Shown: positions 1 to 8,597, numbered from the stretch's first letter. The stretch: DNA of 59,223 bases from Mycobacterium innocens (GCF_900566055.1 NZ_UPHQ01000283.1:1-59223), one strand, 5' to 3'. Numbers and translations: made by a program. The notes: generated from the sequence alone by a model not told the origin.

Positions 1-76
1 AGTCGTAGTCGTCGGCATGCTCACGGACCAATCGGACCGCCTTGGCCTTGGTGTTCTCGTCGTACTTGCTTGGCAT
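1..76 (-). CDS. IS3-family transposase OrfA, N-terminal 25 codons (partial)
   Basis: Reading the minus strand from the ATG at 74-76 gives MPSKYDENTKAKAVRLVREH and then ADDYD before the window ends. This is the typical N-terminus of the small OrfA protein of mycobacterial IS3-group transposases, whose helix-turn-helix binds the element ends. An AAGGA sequence lies about 10 bases upstream. Only the start is visible, so frameshift production of OrfAB and activity cannot be assessed. Confidence 0.7.
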   Translation of the reverse strand, partial: MPSKYDENTKAKAVRLVREHADDYD

Positions 77-127
77 CGTGCCATCCTTCCCAAGAAAGGA
101 AGTGCGCACGAAACCCGGGACGATTCA
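1..127 (-). mobile_element. End of an IS3-family insertion sequence (partial, cut by window edge)
   Basis: The end of an insertion sequence enters from the left edge. On the minus strand the outer end reads TGAATCGTCCCGGG (positions 114-127), which resembles the TGAACCGCCCCGG terminus I know from IS6110 and related mycobacterial IS3 elements. The first codons of a transposase orfA follow within 40 bases. The other terminus and the target duplication lie outside the window, so completeness cannot be judged. The element sits just downstream of the ESX-associated genes. Confidence 0.7.
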
Positions 128-289
128 TCTGAGACCACGCCGCGCCCGCTGGGGGCGGACCGGAATAGGTGCAGGGTTGGGCAACCCGAACGCCCACGCA
201 CCGCATTGTTTGATTTGAGGTATATGCGACTTCCGAGCGGGTCGGGTGAGGCCGAGGAACGGTCTCAGCTCAGCTCCAAAGCAATCGGG

Positions 290-1297
290 CTATTCCTTCG
301 CTTCCCCGTCGGTCGGCAATACCACGATCCGGCGGGCCGACTTGGTAACGGGCGGTTTGCCGTCGCCAGTCTTGACGGGGATACTAGGCGGAGCCGTCAA
401 GCGGCCCTTGACCGGCTGGCCGTTGGGCACACCCGGAGCGGTTATCCGCTTCTCGACCGGCTTGTCCTTGCTCCCCCCTTCACCGCCATGGCCCATCGCG
501 CCGGGCGGAACCATCGGCATCCCGGTCCCACCCATCGACGCCGGTGTGGGCGACGTACCGCCGGTAGGCGTTCCCGTCACCGACTTGGTTGGCGCCCCAG
601 CAGGAGTAGTCGGTGGTGACGACGTCGGCACCGGCGGCGGTCCCAGATAACCCGTCGGGGTTGTGCCGCTACCGCCCCCGCCACCGATGCCCCCGGCGCC
701 ACTGCCGCCGCCGAGCCCGGATTCTTCGCCGACGCTGTCCACGAGCCGCGCCCCGTCCGCAGCCTCCAGCCCCTGCGCGCCATGGGCTTGCTGAAACGCA
801 CTCATCAGCGGCTGCATTGCGCCCTGGCCGGCCTGCATCGCCTGCTGTGGAAGCTGAGTGAGTGGCCCCAAGAAGCCGCCAACCGCCCCGCCAACGGCAC
901 CGGTAATGCCGGACACCACTTGTTGGATCATCTGGGTAGCCCCCTGGGCGCCCGCCTGCGCGCCGACGCCTTGGAACTGCTGTGCTGCATCAGCCTCGTT
1001 AGCCGGGAACTTCCGCGCGGCATCGGCCGCGTGCGCCCGACGATCCAGATCTTCCTGACTGCTAGACGCGACGTCGCCGGGAACGCCGAGATTCCCGGAG
1101 GCACCCAATGCTGATTGAGCCTGGTCTGCGGGGGCAGGTCCTGGTGGTGGAACGGTATTCGGCTCGACCGGCGGCGATAACGGTCCATAAAGCGCTTGCA
1201 ATAAGGTTTCGGGCGTCACCTTGATCGGGACTCCGCTGGAGTTGGGCGGAATAGCCGGAACTCCCGGAACCGGGAACGGGAACGGATCTCCGGTCAT
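290..1297 (-). CDS. Proline/glycine-rich hypothetical protein, ESX-locus associated (Rv3897c/Rv3898c position)
   Basis: A 335-residue protein with no signal peptide and no catalytic motif that I recognise. Residues about 1-60 are proline-rich. About 70-190 is an alanine/glutamine-rich predicted helical stretch with a glycine-rich hydrophobic centre (GAVGGAVGGFLGPL), reminiscent of ESX secretion-associated proteins. About 200-335 is a low-complexity Gly/Pro/Thr tail ending in a basic segment. A GAGGTGA ribosome site precedes the ATG. By position it replaces the two short ORFs Rv3897c and Rv3898c of M. tuberculosis, but that correspondence comes from memory of gene order, not alignment. Its role is unknown; an exported ESX substrate or chaperone is possible. 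Confidence 0.6.
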   Translation of the reverse strand: MTGDPFPFPVPGVPAIPPNSSGVPIKVTPETLLQALYGPLSPPVEPNTVPPPGPAPADQAQSALGASGNLGVPGDVASSSQEDLDRRAHAADAARKFPANEADAAQQFQGVGAQAGAQGATQMIQQVVSGITGAVGGAVGGFLGPLTQLPQQAMQAGQGAMQPLMSAFQQAHGAQGLEAADGARLVDSVGEESGLGGGSGAGGIGGGGGSGTTPTGYLGPPPVPTSSPPTTPAGAPTKSVTGTPTGGTSPTPASMGGTGMPMVPPGAMGHGGEGGSKDKPVEKRITAPGVPNGQPVKGRLTAPPSIPVKTGDGKPPVTKSARRIVVLPTDGEAKE

Positions 1298-1536
1298 GTC
1301 TTCACCTCAACCTAATCTGGGCAGACCTGAGGCCGCTCCTTGGTTGTTGCCTTCCACCCGCCGCTGGGTGCGTCATCATGATTTTGTCACAGCACAACTT
1401 GACAGGTATTCACCCTGAGGGACCGGCGGGCCTATGCCACAGTATCCAGCACGGATCCGTTACCGCGGTCCGAAGCTGACAGTCCTGCAACGTCGCCCGG
1501 TGCTGGAACCCACTGCCGGGAATCACCAAAAACTCC

Positions 1537-3708
1537 TTACCCAGCAAACCCTCCCGAGCCCTCGCGTCGAGCGACTACGGCAAACCACGCAATGTGATAG
1601 TTCGCGAGATACCGATGCTCGTCGATCAGCGCATCGATTGCCGCCATGAGCATCCAATCGCCAAGAGCCGATAGCTCGTGGTCAGGGTACGCGTGGAGCA
1701 CCGACTCCTGGATCGCGGTCAGCCGCTCCCGCAGCAATTGGGTTTCGCTTTCCAGGACGCCGGTTTTGCGCACTGCCGGCGCTGCGATGGCTTGCGCTAT
1801 CCGCGGGAGGCCGTCGCGACGACGCACGGCCTCGACGAGGGTCGGTCCGAGTTCGTCGACTTGAGGCGCGGCGGAGCGAGCTGCGCGATCGCCGCTTAGC
1901 AGAGGCGCATCGGGACCCGGCGCGCCAATGTAGGCGTTCGGCTCGTGCGCAGCCGCGGCGACGACGGCTCCAAGCAAGTCGACCACGCTGACATCGCGAC
2001 GTCGTGCGGTTGGCTCGAGCAGAGTCACGTTGGCAGGCAGTCGAATGTGCGGCGGAATCCACCCCCCTGCAAGATCTGTGACCAGCAAGGTGGTGGTGCC
2101 ATCCTCACGCAGTCCGGCCGCCCAGGACAGTCGCGGCTCCTGACGAGCCACCGCATCAACGAGGCGCTCCAGCCGTTGTTGCTCGGCCGTCCTAGCAGAC
2201 ACCGCACCGGCGGCCGCCCCGGATGTGGCCGACGCTGCCGACGCTGCGGCCATCGTCGTTCCGCTTGTGCCAACCTGCCCACCCGTGGTGGTGCCTGCCG
2301 CTGTGCGCTCGACCGGAGAAACCAGCGGGCCCCCTGCTGATGGTGACGACGACGCCGACGATGCCACCGGCGCACCGGAAACCGGCGCTGCCACAGCCGA
2401 TGGAGTGGGCCCGGCAGCGACGACGGGTGAGCGCAGGTCAGAGCCGTAAGCGGGCAGCGGTCCAGCAGGGACCGCCGGGCCAACCGCAGGCGTCACTGGC
2501 GCGGACATCGGCGCACCCGTTACCACCGTTGGTGTTACCGCCGCCGTGCCGGTGTCGCCGGCTGCCATCACCGGGGTGCTCGACGCGGTCGCTGACGTGT
2601 CGACCGGAGGGTGGATTGCTGCTGATTCGATACCGGCGGCAGCGATAGTCGGTGCAGCCACCGGCGGCGGTGTAGGTAAGGGAGAAGCCGTCTGCGGTGC
2701 TGGTGTTGCCCCCGATTCCATCGCATGCATGGCGCCAGCCGACAACGACTGCGCACCCGCAGCCGGTTGCCCTGTCATCATCCCGGTGGCAAACGATTGC
2801 CCAAGCGAGGTAGGTGAAATGCCTTGTCCCGTAGCCGCTGGTGGGAATGAACCGCCGGGTAGGCCGGGGGCTGCTGGTATGCCGGGGGGCATCCCTGGTG
2901 TGGTTACCGGTGGTGGGCTTATTGGTAGCGGTCTTTGGCTGCCGCTCCAACTCGAGCCGCCCGTAGCTGGAGGAACGACCTGTGAGCTAGCCGACTGAAC
3001 ACCACTGCCGGTAAAGCTGCCGCCCCCCGTCATTGCAGGCGTTATCGGCTCGGTTGTGCCATGAAGACTTCCGGAACCACCACTGGCGCGGGCGCCTGGG
3101 CCAGTCGGCGCAACATCCAGATCGTCTTTACTGACCGGGCGCGGTGCTACAGCATCGTCCAGGTTAAAGCCGTTTGCACGTGCCCACTCTCGAGCATCGA
3201 CGCCGACACCTTCGGCATTGAGTACTTTCTCCGTGGCTGCGATGATCTTGTCGACGGCTGCACAGGATGCGTTCGCCGCGTCAGCATTGCAGCGAGTTTG
3301 GATTACCTGTATCTCCGCTAGCTGCTCGGCAAGCGGTTTCTTTGACGTGAGAACGTCATCTATTTCCTTATTGCCTCCATCCGCGATGCCCGTCAATCTG
3401 GTCCGCAGATAATCGATCGCATCGCCACCCGCATCAAAGGCTTCCGCTTTAGCCTTATACTTTTCAGCTCTGTCAAGTTCTGATTGCTCGCCCTCAAAAT
3501 ACCGGGCGATCAGATCTTCGGCCGTTTTGCCTTCGTTACATGACAGGAACTCCCGCTGCTTCCGCAGACTCTGGGCGAGCTCTTGTTTTTGCATCATCCA
3601 GGTACCCCAGTGACGGGCTCCCGCGCGCAGAGCAGTCGACGGAGCCGGCCACCACGGCCCGATAAGTGCAACTGTCCATTTACCAGCCGGGAGGTCACCT
3701 GCCACCAT
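1537..3708 (-). CDS. Large ESX-associated hypothetical protein, Rv3900c/Rv3899c-like in one frame
   Basis: This 723-residue protein has three parts. Residues about 35-180 are helical and charged. About 190-500 is a Pro/Ala/Ser/Thr-rich linker. The C-terminal 210 residues are folded and rich in Trp, Leu and acidic residues, beginning near AEQQRLERLVDAVARQEPRL and ending with a helix containing ALIDEHRYLANYHIAWF. The C-terminal part resembles Rv3899c. In M. tuberculosis this span is annotated as two genes (Rv3900c 311 aa, Rv3899c 410 aa; sum 721), so the intact frame here suggests one ancestral gene. The start overlaps the upstream gene's stop by 14 bases, implying coupling; a second ATG pair lies about 37 codons in. 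Function is unknown, and the location suggests ESX-related export. Confidence 0.75.
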   Translation of the reverse strand: MVAGDLPAGKWTVALIGPWWPAPSTALRAGARHWGTWMMQKQELAQSLRKQREFLSCNEGKTAEDLIARYFEGEQSELDRAEKYKAKAEAFDAGGDAIDYLRTRLTGIADGGNKEIDDVLTSKKPLAEQLAEIQVIQTRCNADAANASCAAVDKIIAATEKVLNAEGVGVDAREWARANGFNLDDAVAPRPVSKDDLDVAPTGPGARASGGSGSLHGTTEPITPAMTGGGSFTGSGVQSASSQVVPPATGGSSWSGSQRPLPISPPPVTTPGMPPGIPAAPGLPGGSFPPAATGQGISPTSLGQSFATGMMTGQPAAGAQSLSAGAMHAMESGATPAPQTASPLPTPPPVAAPTIAAAGIESAAIHPPVDTSATASSTPVMAAGDTGTAAVTPTVVTGAPMSAPVTPAVGPAVPAGPLPAYGSDLRSPVVAAGPTPSAVAAPVSGAPVASSASSSPSAGGPLVSPVERTAAGTTTGGQVGTSGTTMAAASAASATSGAAAGAVSARTAEQQRLERLVDAVARQEPRLSWAAGLREDGTTTLLVTDLAGGWIPPHIRLPANVTLLEPTARRRDVSVVDLLGAVVAAAAHEPNAYIGAPGPDAPLLSGDRAARSAAPQVDELGPTLVEAVRRRDGLPRIAQAIAAPAVRKTGVLESETQLLRERLTAIQESVLHAYPDHELSALGDWMLMAAIDALIDEHRYLANYHIAWFAVVARREGSGGFAG

Positions 3709-4252
3709 CCGCGCACACCTCTTTCATCGTGGCTTCCTTTGCATTGACGTCACCGAGGGCGGTCCGATACTCGATTTCGGTGAAAGCGTCGCTACTACTC
3801 TTCGCCGTGAGGGTGCGGTATGCCGTCGCCAGCGCGCGTGCAGCATCACGGTGTTTGGTATCGAGTGCTGGATTAGCGTCTGCGACGTCAAGCATCGCAG
3901 CAGCATTGGTGAGTGCGATTCGGGCTAATGCCGGGTTATTGCCATTTGTATCAACCCCGACTGCGCGGGCCGCCAGCTTGTATGTGTCGCATAGTTCCTG
4001 TTGGGCCGCGACTGTTTCCGCAGCACTATAGGTCGGCATCGCTGGCGTTGCCTTTGCGCCCGAAGCGGTGGACCGTGTGAGGGCCACAACAAGAGCTGCG
4101 GCGGCCAGCAGCGCGGCGATCACAGCGGTAACGAGGATGGGCCAGGTGCGGGGGCGCGGCGTCGGCCACGAAGAAGGCGGGGTCACATGGCAGATCGTAT
4201 CGCTCGGGAACGCCCATTGGGCGTACGCGACAGACCCGTATGGATTCAACAT
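3695..4252 (-). CDS. Small single-pass membrane protein (Rv3901c-like)
   Basis: A 185-residue protein with a short proline-rich cytosolic N-terminus, one transmembrane helix (about residues 42-60, TAVIAALLAAAALVVAL) and an extracytoplasmic helical domain. Two cysteines, in QELCDTYKL and KEVCADGG, could form a disulfide. It matches the position and architecture of Rv3901c, which lies between the CpnT immunity factor and the Rv3900c gene. No strong ribosome site precedes the ATG at 4252; a GTG at 4186 would give a 163-residue protein closer to the 149 aa of Rv3901c. The first ~150 bases of the gene are duplicated just upstream. Function is unknown. Confidence 0.65.
   Translation of the reverse strand: MLNPYGSVAYAQWAFPSDTICHVTPPSSWPTPRPRTWPILVTAVIAALLAAAALVVALTRSTASGAKATPAMPTYSAAETVAAQQELCDTYKLAARAVGVDTNGNNPALARIALTNAAAMLDVADANPALDTKHRDAARALATAYRTLTAKSSSDAFTEIEYRTALGDVNAKEATMKEVCADGGR
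4097..4250. repeat. Tandem duplication, copy A (5' part of the Rv3901c-like gene)
   Basis: This segment covers the N-terminal coding part of the small membrane protein gene and has a diverged second copy about 171-177 bases away. Shared blocks include CAGATCGTATCGCTCG (4191 here, 4362 in copy B) and GCGGGGGCGCGG. Identity by eye is about 75 percent with small indels. Confidence 0.7.
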
Positions 4253-4274
4253 CGTAGGAGGGCCGTGATTGCGC

Positions 4275-4428
4275 TGCTTTGGCTGGCAGCGCCGCGATCA
4301 AAGAGATAACGCGAACGGCCAGATGCGGGGGCGCGGTATCGGCTACGTTGATGGAACGCGGCAGATCGTATCGCTCGACACGGCCATTGGCTGTACGCGT
4401 CATACTCATATGGATTTAACTTCGTAGG
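4275..4428. repeat. Tandem duplication, copy B (degenerate, non-coding)
   Basis: This is the diverged copy of the 4097-4250 segment. Translated on the minus strand it still shows NPYEYDAYSQWP against NPYGSVAYAQWA in the gene, then shifts frame, so it no longer encodes the membrane protein. The remainder of the interval up to 4883 holds no gene I can support: the short frames there have no recognisable domain and no good ribosome site. Confidence 0.65.
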
Positions 4429-4883
4429 CAAAGAGTTCACCGTCTTGCACGGTGAGTTGGTGACCATTCTTACGCGACATTCCGGAAGTCCGGGTCCACC
4501 CGCTGTGCCATCGACGCGCAGCCAGTTCACCATCGTTGACCCGGCACGTGCTACAAAGTAAGCACAGAGTTTGGCGCAACAGATAAATTCCGTGGATGCG
4601 AAATCGAAACATTCATTGATCAGTAGCCCCCGCGAACTCACATCATAGCTTGGCTCTGCACACGCACGACCCAACCATGTGACAAGCACGACACACCGAA
4701 AAGGTCTGCGGATAGCGACTCTGCCGCATCCTACGAAGTCGCTTCCAATTTGATCGCCGCCATTACCGTGCCCTCAAATCACGCCACCGCTTTCTCAGTT
4801 AGAGGCTGCTTACTATTAAGTGCGATGCTTAACTTCCGCCCGTGCGCCGGTGTCCCGATACTCACTCTCAGTGCCAATGTCAG

Positions 4884-5519
4884 CTAGTCACCAATTACGT
4901 TAATCGTAAACCAGGCAGGTGGAACTCCCTGGCGCAGTACAGCATCAAGCTCCTCAAAGCTCAAGACGATGGCGTGTGACGCAGCAATTGCGTCATGTTC
5001 GCTCATCCATCCTCTATCAGTGGCCTCCTGATCGACGGTTATGGATACACGGCCCGGATGATTTATTGGATCAGGCTTAGATAAAGATACCCTGGGATGC
5101 AAGCCCTGCTTATACCAGCGAAAACCTGGTGAATCCTCGTAATAGCCTGGCCGTGCAGCCTGGCTAATCAAAAAAAGCATATACTTTTCGGCATCCTCGA
5201 AACGCCTGAACATCATGTACCTACGCCGTGAGCCCCTTGACATCCCGTCGATATAGTTAAGATTATCTTCAAATACCAAATAATATGAAAGTTCCAGATC
5301 GTCAAAAAACCGCAATTCGCGATCATTAATCATTACTGGCGGCCTGCCGCCCCAGAATACTTCCTCCTGAGTCTCTCGGCCACGCGGCTCGCGTTCGTTC
5401 TTACCTGGGTAACTACCCAGCTTTCGGAGGTATACCTCCTGCCAGGAATACCACGACTTAACAATCCGATGTACCGGCGGAGCGAACATGCTTAGGTCAA
5501 CCTGATAATTGGGCATCAT
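4884..5519 (-). CDS. Immunity factor for the tuberculosis necrotizing toxin (IFT)
   Basis: A 211-residue cytosolic protein directly downstream of the CpnT toxin gene (19 bases between stop and start). It matches the position of Rv3902c, which in M. tuberculosis binds and blocks the NAD-glycohydrolase (TNT) domain of CpnT. It has no signal peptide or membrane segment and is rich in Tyr, Trp and charged residues, as expected of a small single-domain inhibitor. It is longer than the ~176 aa of Rv3902c, with an N-terminal extension and the stretch REPRGRETQEEVFWGGRPPV. Its base composition is noticeably less GC-rich than its neighbours. The assignment rests on context plus overall resemblance. 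Confidence 0.8.
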   Translation of the reverse strand: MMPNYQVDLSMFAPPVHRIVKSWYSWQEVYLRKLGSYPGKNEREPRGRETQEEVFWGGRPPVMINDRELRFFDDLELSYYLVFEDNLNYIDGMSRGSRRRYMMFRRFEDAEKYMLFLISQAARPGYYEDSPGFRWYKQGLHPRVSLSKPDPINHPGRVSITVDQEATDRGWMSEHDAIAASHAIVLSFEELDAVLRQGVPPAWFTINVIGD

Positions 5520-5538
5520 GAACTCCTAGGGTTCGCTC

Positions 5539-7998
5539 TTAGTCCCTCGTCAAGAACCCTCTGTCAATGAGGTCCTGGACCTTGGGCCAGTCATCCGGTG
5601 GGGCCATAATTTTGTACTGGGGTCCGCCTCCCGGGTGTCCAAACCATGGTGCAGCGAGGGATTCCTCGAGTTTCCATCCAGGCGGCAATCCGGCTTTGAC
5701 ATTTACCGTATAGGCAAAGTACGGCTTGTCTAAATTAGTGTGGGGAAGTGATCGAGCTTCATAGGGAGTCCCTACCGGGGCAAGCCATTCCCCGCCAGGA
5801 TAACCGATGCGATCAACTTTTGTTCCGTCCAGTGCCCAGATCGCTGCCTCGGTCATATCATGCGCCGTACCTGGAATCGCGTAGGGCTTGGCGGGATCAT
5901 CCTTATCAGGATATATCAAATTGCCATTCTCGTCCTCAAATTGTGTCCGATATTCTATTTCGTCGAGCTCACCAAAAGGTTTCGCATCTGGAAAAACGTC
6001 CCTGCCAGTGGGCGGCTCATGGTGACCACCGATGTCATAGCCGTCATGGCTAGCTGAGCCGCAATCGTCCGATGAATGCGCTTCATGCGGATCCTGGCTG
6101 CCGCCTGCTTCATGAGGCGAGTCGTCGGGACCTGGCGCTCGTTCATTTGGATGGGCGCCCGGGGGTTTACCATGGACCGCGCCGCTGTGGGCTGGTACTT
6201 CGTGCGGGGGGTCGGTTGAAAGCGCGGAATGCGGCGCCGCTTGGGCTGCTTCCGGTGGATGTGCGGCTACTGGCGGCTGCGCCGATAGAGTCAGTTTGGG
6301 GGAATTGCCACCGGACGCTGGTGCCTGAGCAGGGACGGAGCCACCTTGTTCCGATTGGCTTGCCGGTAGTTTCTCGCCTGACGCGGCGGAAACGGATCCC
6401 CCGGGCGTACCCACCGAATCCGGTTGTGCCCCAGTGGGTTTGACCGACCCACCGGTGACTGGTTTGTTCTCGACTGGTGTCTTGGATTCAGTGGGGCTCT
6501 TCGGTAGCGGATTATCTCCCGCTCCAGGTTTGGACTGCGGCCCAGGCGTCGGGCTGCCAGATCGGGGCTGTTGGTCCGTCGGCGGCTGCGGCTGGTCAGG
6601 CGGTTCAGCCTTAGGGCCAGTGCTTGCGGGCGGCTTGGGAGGACTCGAGTCACCTGGGTCGCGGGTCCCGAACAACCTCTCCCTGAATGCTTTTAGTTTA
6701 TCGGCCGCCTCGCGGGCCTGTTCCAACCTGGCGGCCGGCCCCTCGGGAAAGAAGTTCGTCGCCACGTCGGCTTCCATTTTTCCGTAGGCCTCGCCAGGGC
6801 TTCTTGCCCAATCGTCCCAGTGAACGGTGTCTTTCAAGACCTCCTTCCACGACTGAAACACCGATGGCGCGTGGTCGCCGCCGAGGCCAACCAGCGGCGC
6901 CATACCCAGGGCCATCCCGCCCACATCACGGCCATAGCCAACCGGGTCGAGCAGAGCGCGAATCTGGTTATAGTTCCAGGCCGTTTCGCCCAATCCCCAG
7001 ACGATTTCGCCCATGCCTTTGAACCGCTGCCCGGTGAAATTGATTAACCAACCCACCGGGTTGCCTTGCAGGAACTGCTGCCATTCCTTGGCAGCGAGCC
7101 GGCCCATGTTGGTGATCGTCGTATGGGCCTGCGCAACCGCCTCACTGATCTGGTTGCCGAGCGCATCAACTTCGCCGGTGAAATTATCGACCACCGTGGC
7201 GATGTCATGGGCGATGCGGGCGATCTCGTCTTCGTCCTCGTCGGTGAGAAACTCCCAGACTTCTTTGATTCCTGTCAGCGGATCGCAGATGCGCGACAGC
7301 AAATCCAGGATCGCCGCATGCACCGCGTCGATCTTGGCCGCATATTTGTCCAGCCCGGTTGCGATGGTCTGACACTGCCCCACTATGGCGGTCGCGCTGG
7401 AGTAGGCATCGGAAAACGCGCCCTCAATGAGCCCTGCTTCCGGGAGTTGCTGAGCGCGAATGGCATTCATCGGCCCGGCGGTCGCGTGGATTTCAGCCAC
7501 CGCGAACTGGGTGCCGGCGTTACGCCAGGCCGCCGCCGCCGCACGCAGCTTCCCTGAATCCCCATTGGGCCAGATCATCCCGATGTAGGGAGCTACCCAG
7601 CCCCACCCCGCCGGGGCGTTATCACCATTACCAATCGCCGACGGCGCCGAACTCGCGGCCGCGCAACTCGTCGGCTGCGGCACCGGCAGTGGCGCGGCGC
7701 GGCCGGCGACATCGGACATGGCCTCGGCCACCGAGTAGTTGTGCGCGGTCATGCGCACGCCATCGCCGAGGTTGCACAACCCATTGCGTGTTACGGCCAT
7801 CGCCTGCAACACGGTGGCCGCCGTCTCGTCATAAGCACGTCCGAACTGCTCGCCGGCCGGATCATCCCCGGCCATCCCGGCGGATCCCGCCAGCGCACCG
7901 GTCAGCGTCGAAGTCACCGACCCTAGATTCTCACCGGCGGCCACCACCGCCGCACCGGCGCCATCAAGGGCCGGCGGATCCACCGCCAGCGTGGTCAT
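5539..7998 (-). CDS. cpnT: CpnT: outer-membrane channel protein with NAD-glycohydrolase toxin domain
   Basis: An 819-residue homologue of Rv3903c, the ESX-exported toxin that depletes NAD+ in host cells. Residues about 1-450 form the N-terminal channel domain with a WXG-like helical start (TLAVDPPALDGAGAAVVAAG). About 453-660 is a very proline/serine/acidic-rich linker. About 663-819 is the TNT domain. Near residue 730 is VDRIGYPGGEWL and near 794 GGGPQYKI, carrying the Arg and Gln that fit the catalytic positions known in TNT. The ATG at 7998 lies 4 bases after the esxE stop; longer upstream starts would run into esxE. The gene follows esxF and esxE, whose products are known to be needed for CpnT export, and precedes its immunity gene. 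Confidence 0.9.
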   Translation of the reverse strand: MTTLAVDPPALDGAGAAVVAAGENLGSVTSTLTGALAGSAGMAGDDPAGEQFGRAYDETAATVLQAMAVTRNGLCNLGDGVRMTAHNYSVAEAMSDVAGRAAPLPVPQPTSCAAASSAPSAIGNGDNAPAGWGWVAPYIGMIWPNGDSGKLRAAAAAWRNAGTQFAVAEIHATAGPMNAIRAQQLPEAGLIEGAFSDAYSSATAIVGQCQTIATGLDKYAAKIDAVHAAILDLLSRICDPLTGIKEVWEFLTDEDEDEIARIAHDIATVVDNFTGEVDALGNQISEAVAQAHTTITNMGRLAAKEWQQFLQGNPVGWLINFTGQRFKGMGEIVWGLGETAWNYNQIRALLDPVGYGRDVGGMALGMAPLVGLGGDHAPSVFQSWKEVLKDTVHWDDWARSPGEAYGKMEADVATNFFPEGPAARLEQAREAADKLKAFRERLFGTRDPGDSSPPKPPASTGPKAEPPDQPQPPTDQQPRSGSPTPGPQSKPGAGDNPLPKSPTESKTPVENKPVTGGSVKPTGAQPDSVGTPGGSVSAASGEKLPASQSEQGGSVPAQAPASGGNSPKLTLSAQPPVAAHPPEAAQAAPHSALSTDPPHEVPAHSGAVHGKPPGAHPNERAPGPDDSPHEAGGSQDPHEAHSSDDCGSASHDGYDIGGHHEPPTGRDVFPDAKPFGELDEIEYRTQFEDENGNLIYPDKDDPAKPYAIPGTAHDMTEAAIWALDGTKVDRIGYPGGEWLAPVGTPYEARSLPHTNLDKPYFAYTVNVKAGLPPGWKLEESLAAPWFGHPGGGPQYKIMAPPDDWPKVQDLIDRGFLTRD

Positions 7999-8002
7999 CA
8001 GC

Positions 8003-8296
8003 TCACGACCACATACGGCTATTCGTCGACATGGCACCCGAGTAATTGGCGTGCGCGCCCTGTCCCGCGGTACGCAATTGAGCCAATGCCTGGCGCATCA
8101 TCGCCTCACCAAGAGCCCAATGCCGGTGCGCCTCAGCATGAGCCGCCGCGCCCTGCCCCGTCCACGTCACGTGCAAGCGGGTCACCAACGAGTCGATTTC
8201 GGCGAGCATGCTTTCGGTGTGACGCCCGAACTCGGCCATCCGCTGCACCGCCTCGGACAGCGCCGCCGGATCGACCCGAAACGGCTCAGCCACCAC
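8003..8296 (-). CDS. esxE: EsxE, WXG100-family ESX protein
   Basis: A roughly 97-residue protein containing LVTRLHVTWTGQGAAAHAEA, in which WTG replaces the usual WXG turn between two helices, and ending SGAMSTNSRMWS. It is the Rv3904c homologue and partners EsxF. In M. tuberculosis the pair forms a complex required for secretion and surface exposure of CpnT. The start is taken as GTG at 8296 (or GTG at 8293), overlapping the end of esxF; no ATG is available in frame at the right place. Tight packing with esxF and cpnT indicates one operon. Confidence 0.9.
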   Translation of the reverse strand: MVAEPFRVDPAALSEAVQRMAEFGRHTESMLAEIDSLVTRLHVTWTGQGAAAHAEAHRHWALGEAMMRQALAQLRTAGQGAHANYSGAMSTNSRMWS

Positions 8297-8597
8297 CGAC
8301 CTCACGCATCGCTTGGGCGGACGCAGCCTCATTTTGCTGATACCCCGCGCCCGCCTCGGCTACCGCCTGCGCCAAGATCGCCAACCCCAATTGCACCTCA
8401 CCAGCACCGCGATTCCACAACTCCCATGCCGAGCCATACGAGTTCCCCGACGCGCCGCGCCACCCGCCCAACAACTCGCCAACCTCAGAATCAAGCTCGG
8501 CCAGCTGCGTTGCAAAATGCTCAGCCGCACCACGCAACGACTCGGCGAACCCCTGCATCACCACGGGTTCTACCCGCAACGTGTCATCAGCGCCCAT
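8286..8597 (-). CDS. esxF: EsxF, WXG100-family ESX protein
   Basis: A 103-residue helical hairpin protein with the WRG turn (ELLGGWRGASGNSYGSAWEL), homologous to Rv3905c. It has a canonical WXG100 length and no signal peptide. It is first in the esxF-esxE-cpnT-IFT operon and overlaps esxE by about 11 bases. With EsxE it is expected to form the heterodimer that exports CpnT. Confidence 0.9.
   Translation of the reverse strand: MGADDTLRVEPVVMQGFAESLRGAAEHFATQLAELDSEVGELLGGWRGASGNSYGSAWELWNRGAGEVQLGLAILAQAVAEAGAGYQQNEAASAQAMREVGGG

Noticed and set aside
4246..4689. 147-codon minus-strand frame upstream of the Rv3901c-like gene
   Set aside because: It runs through the degenerate duplication and has no family resemblance outside it; it is treated as non-coding.
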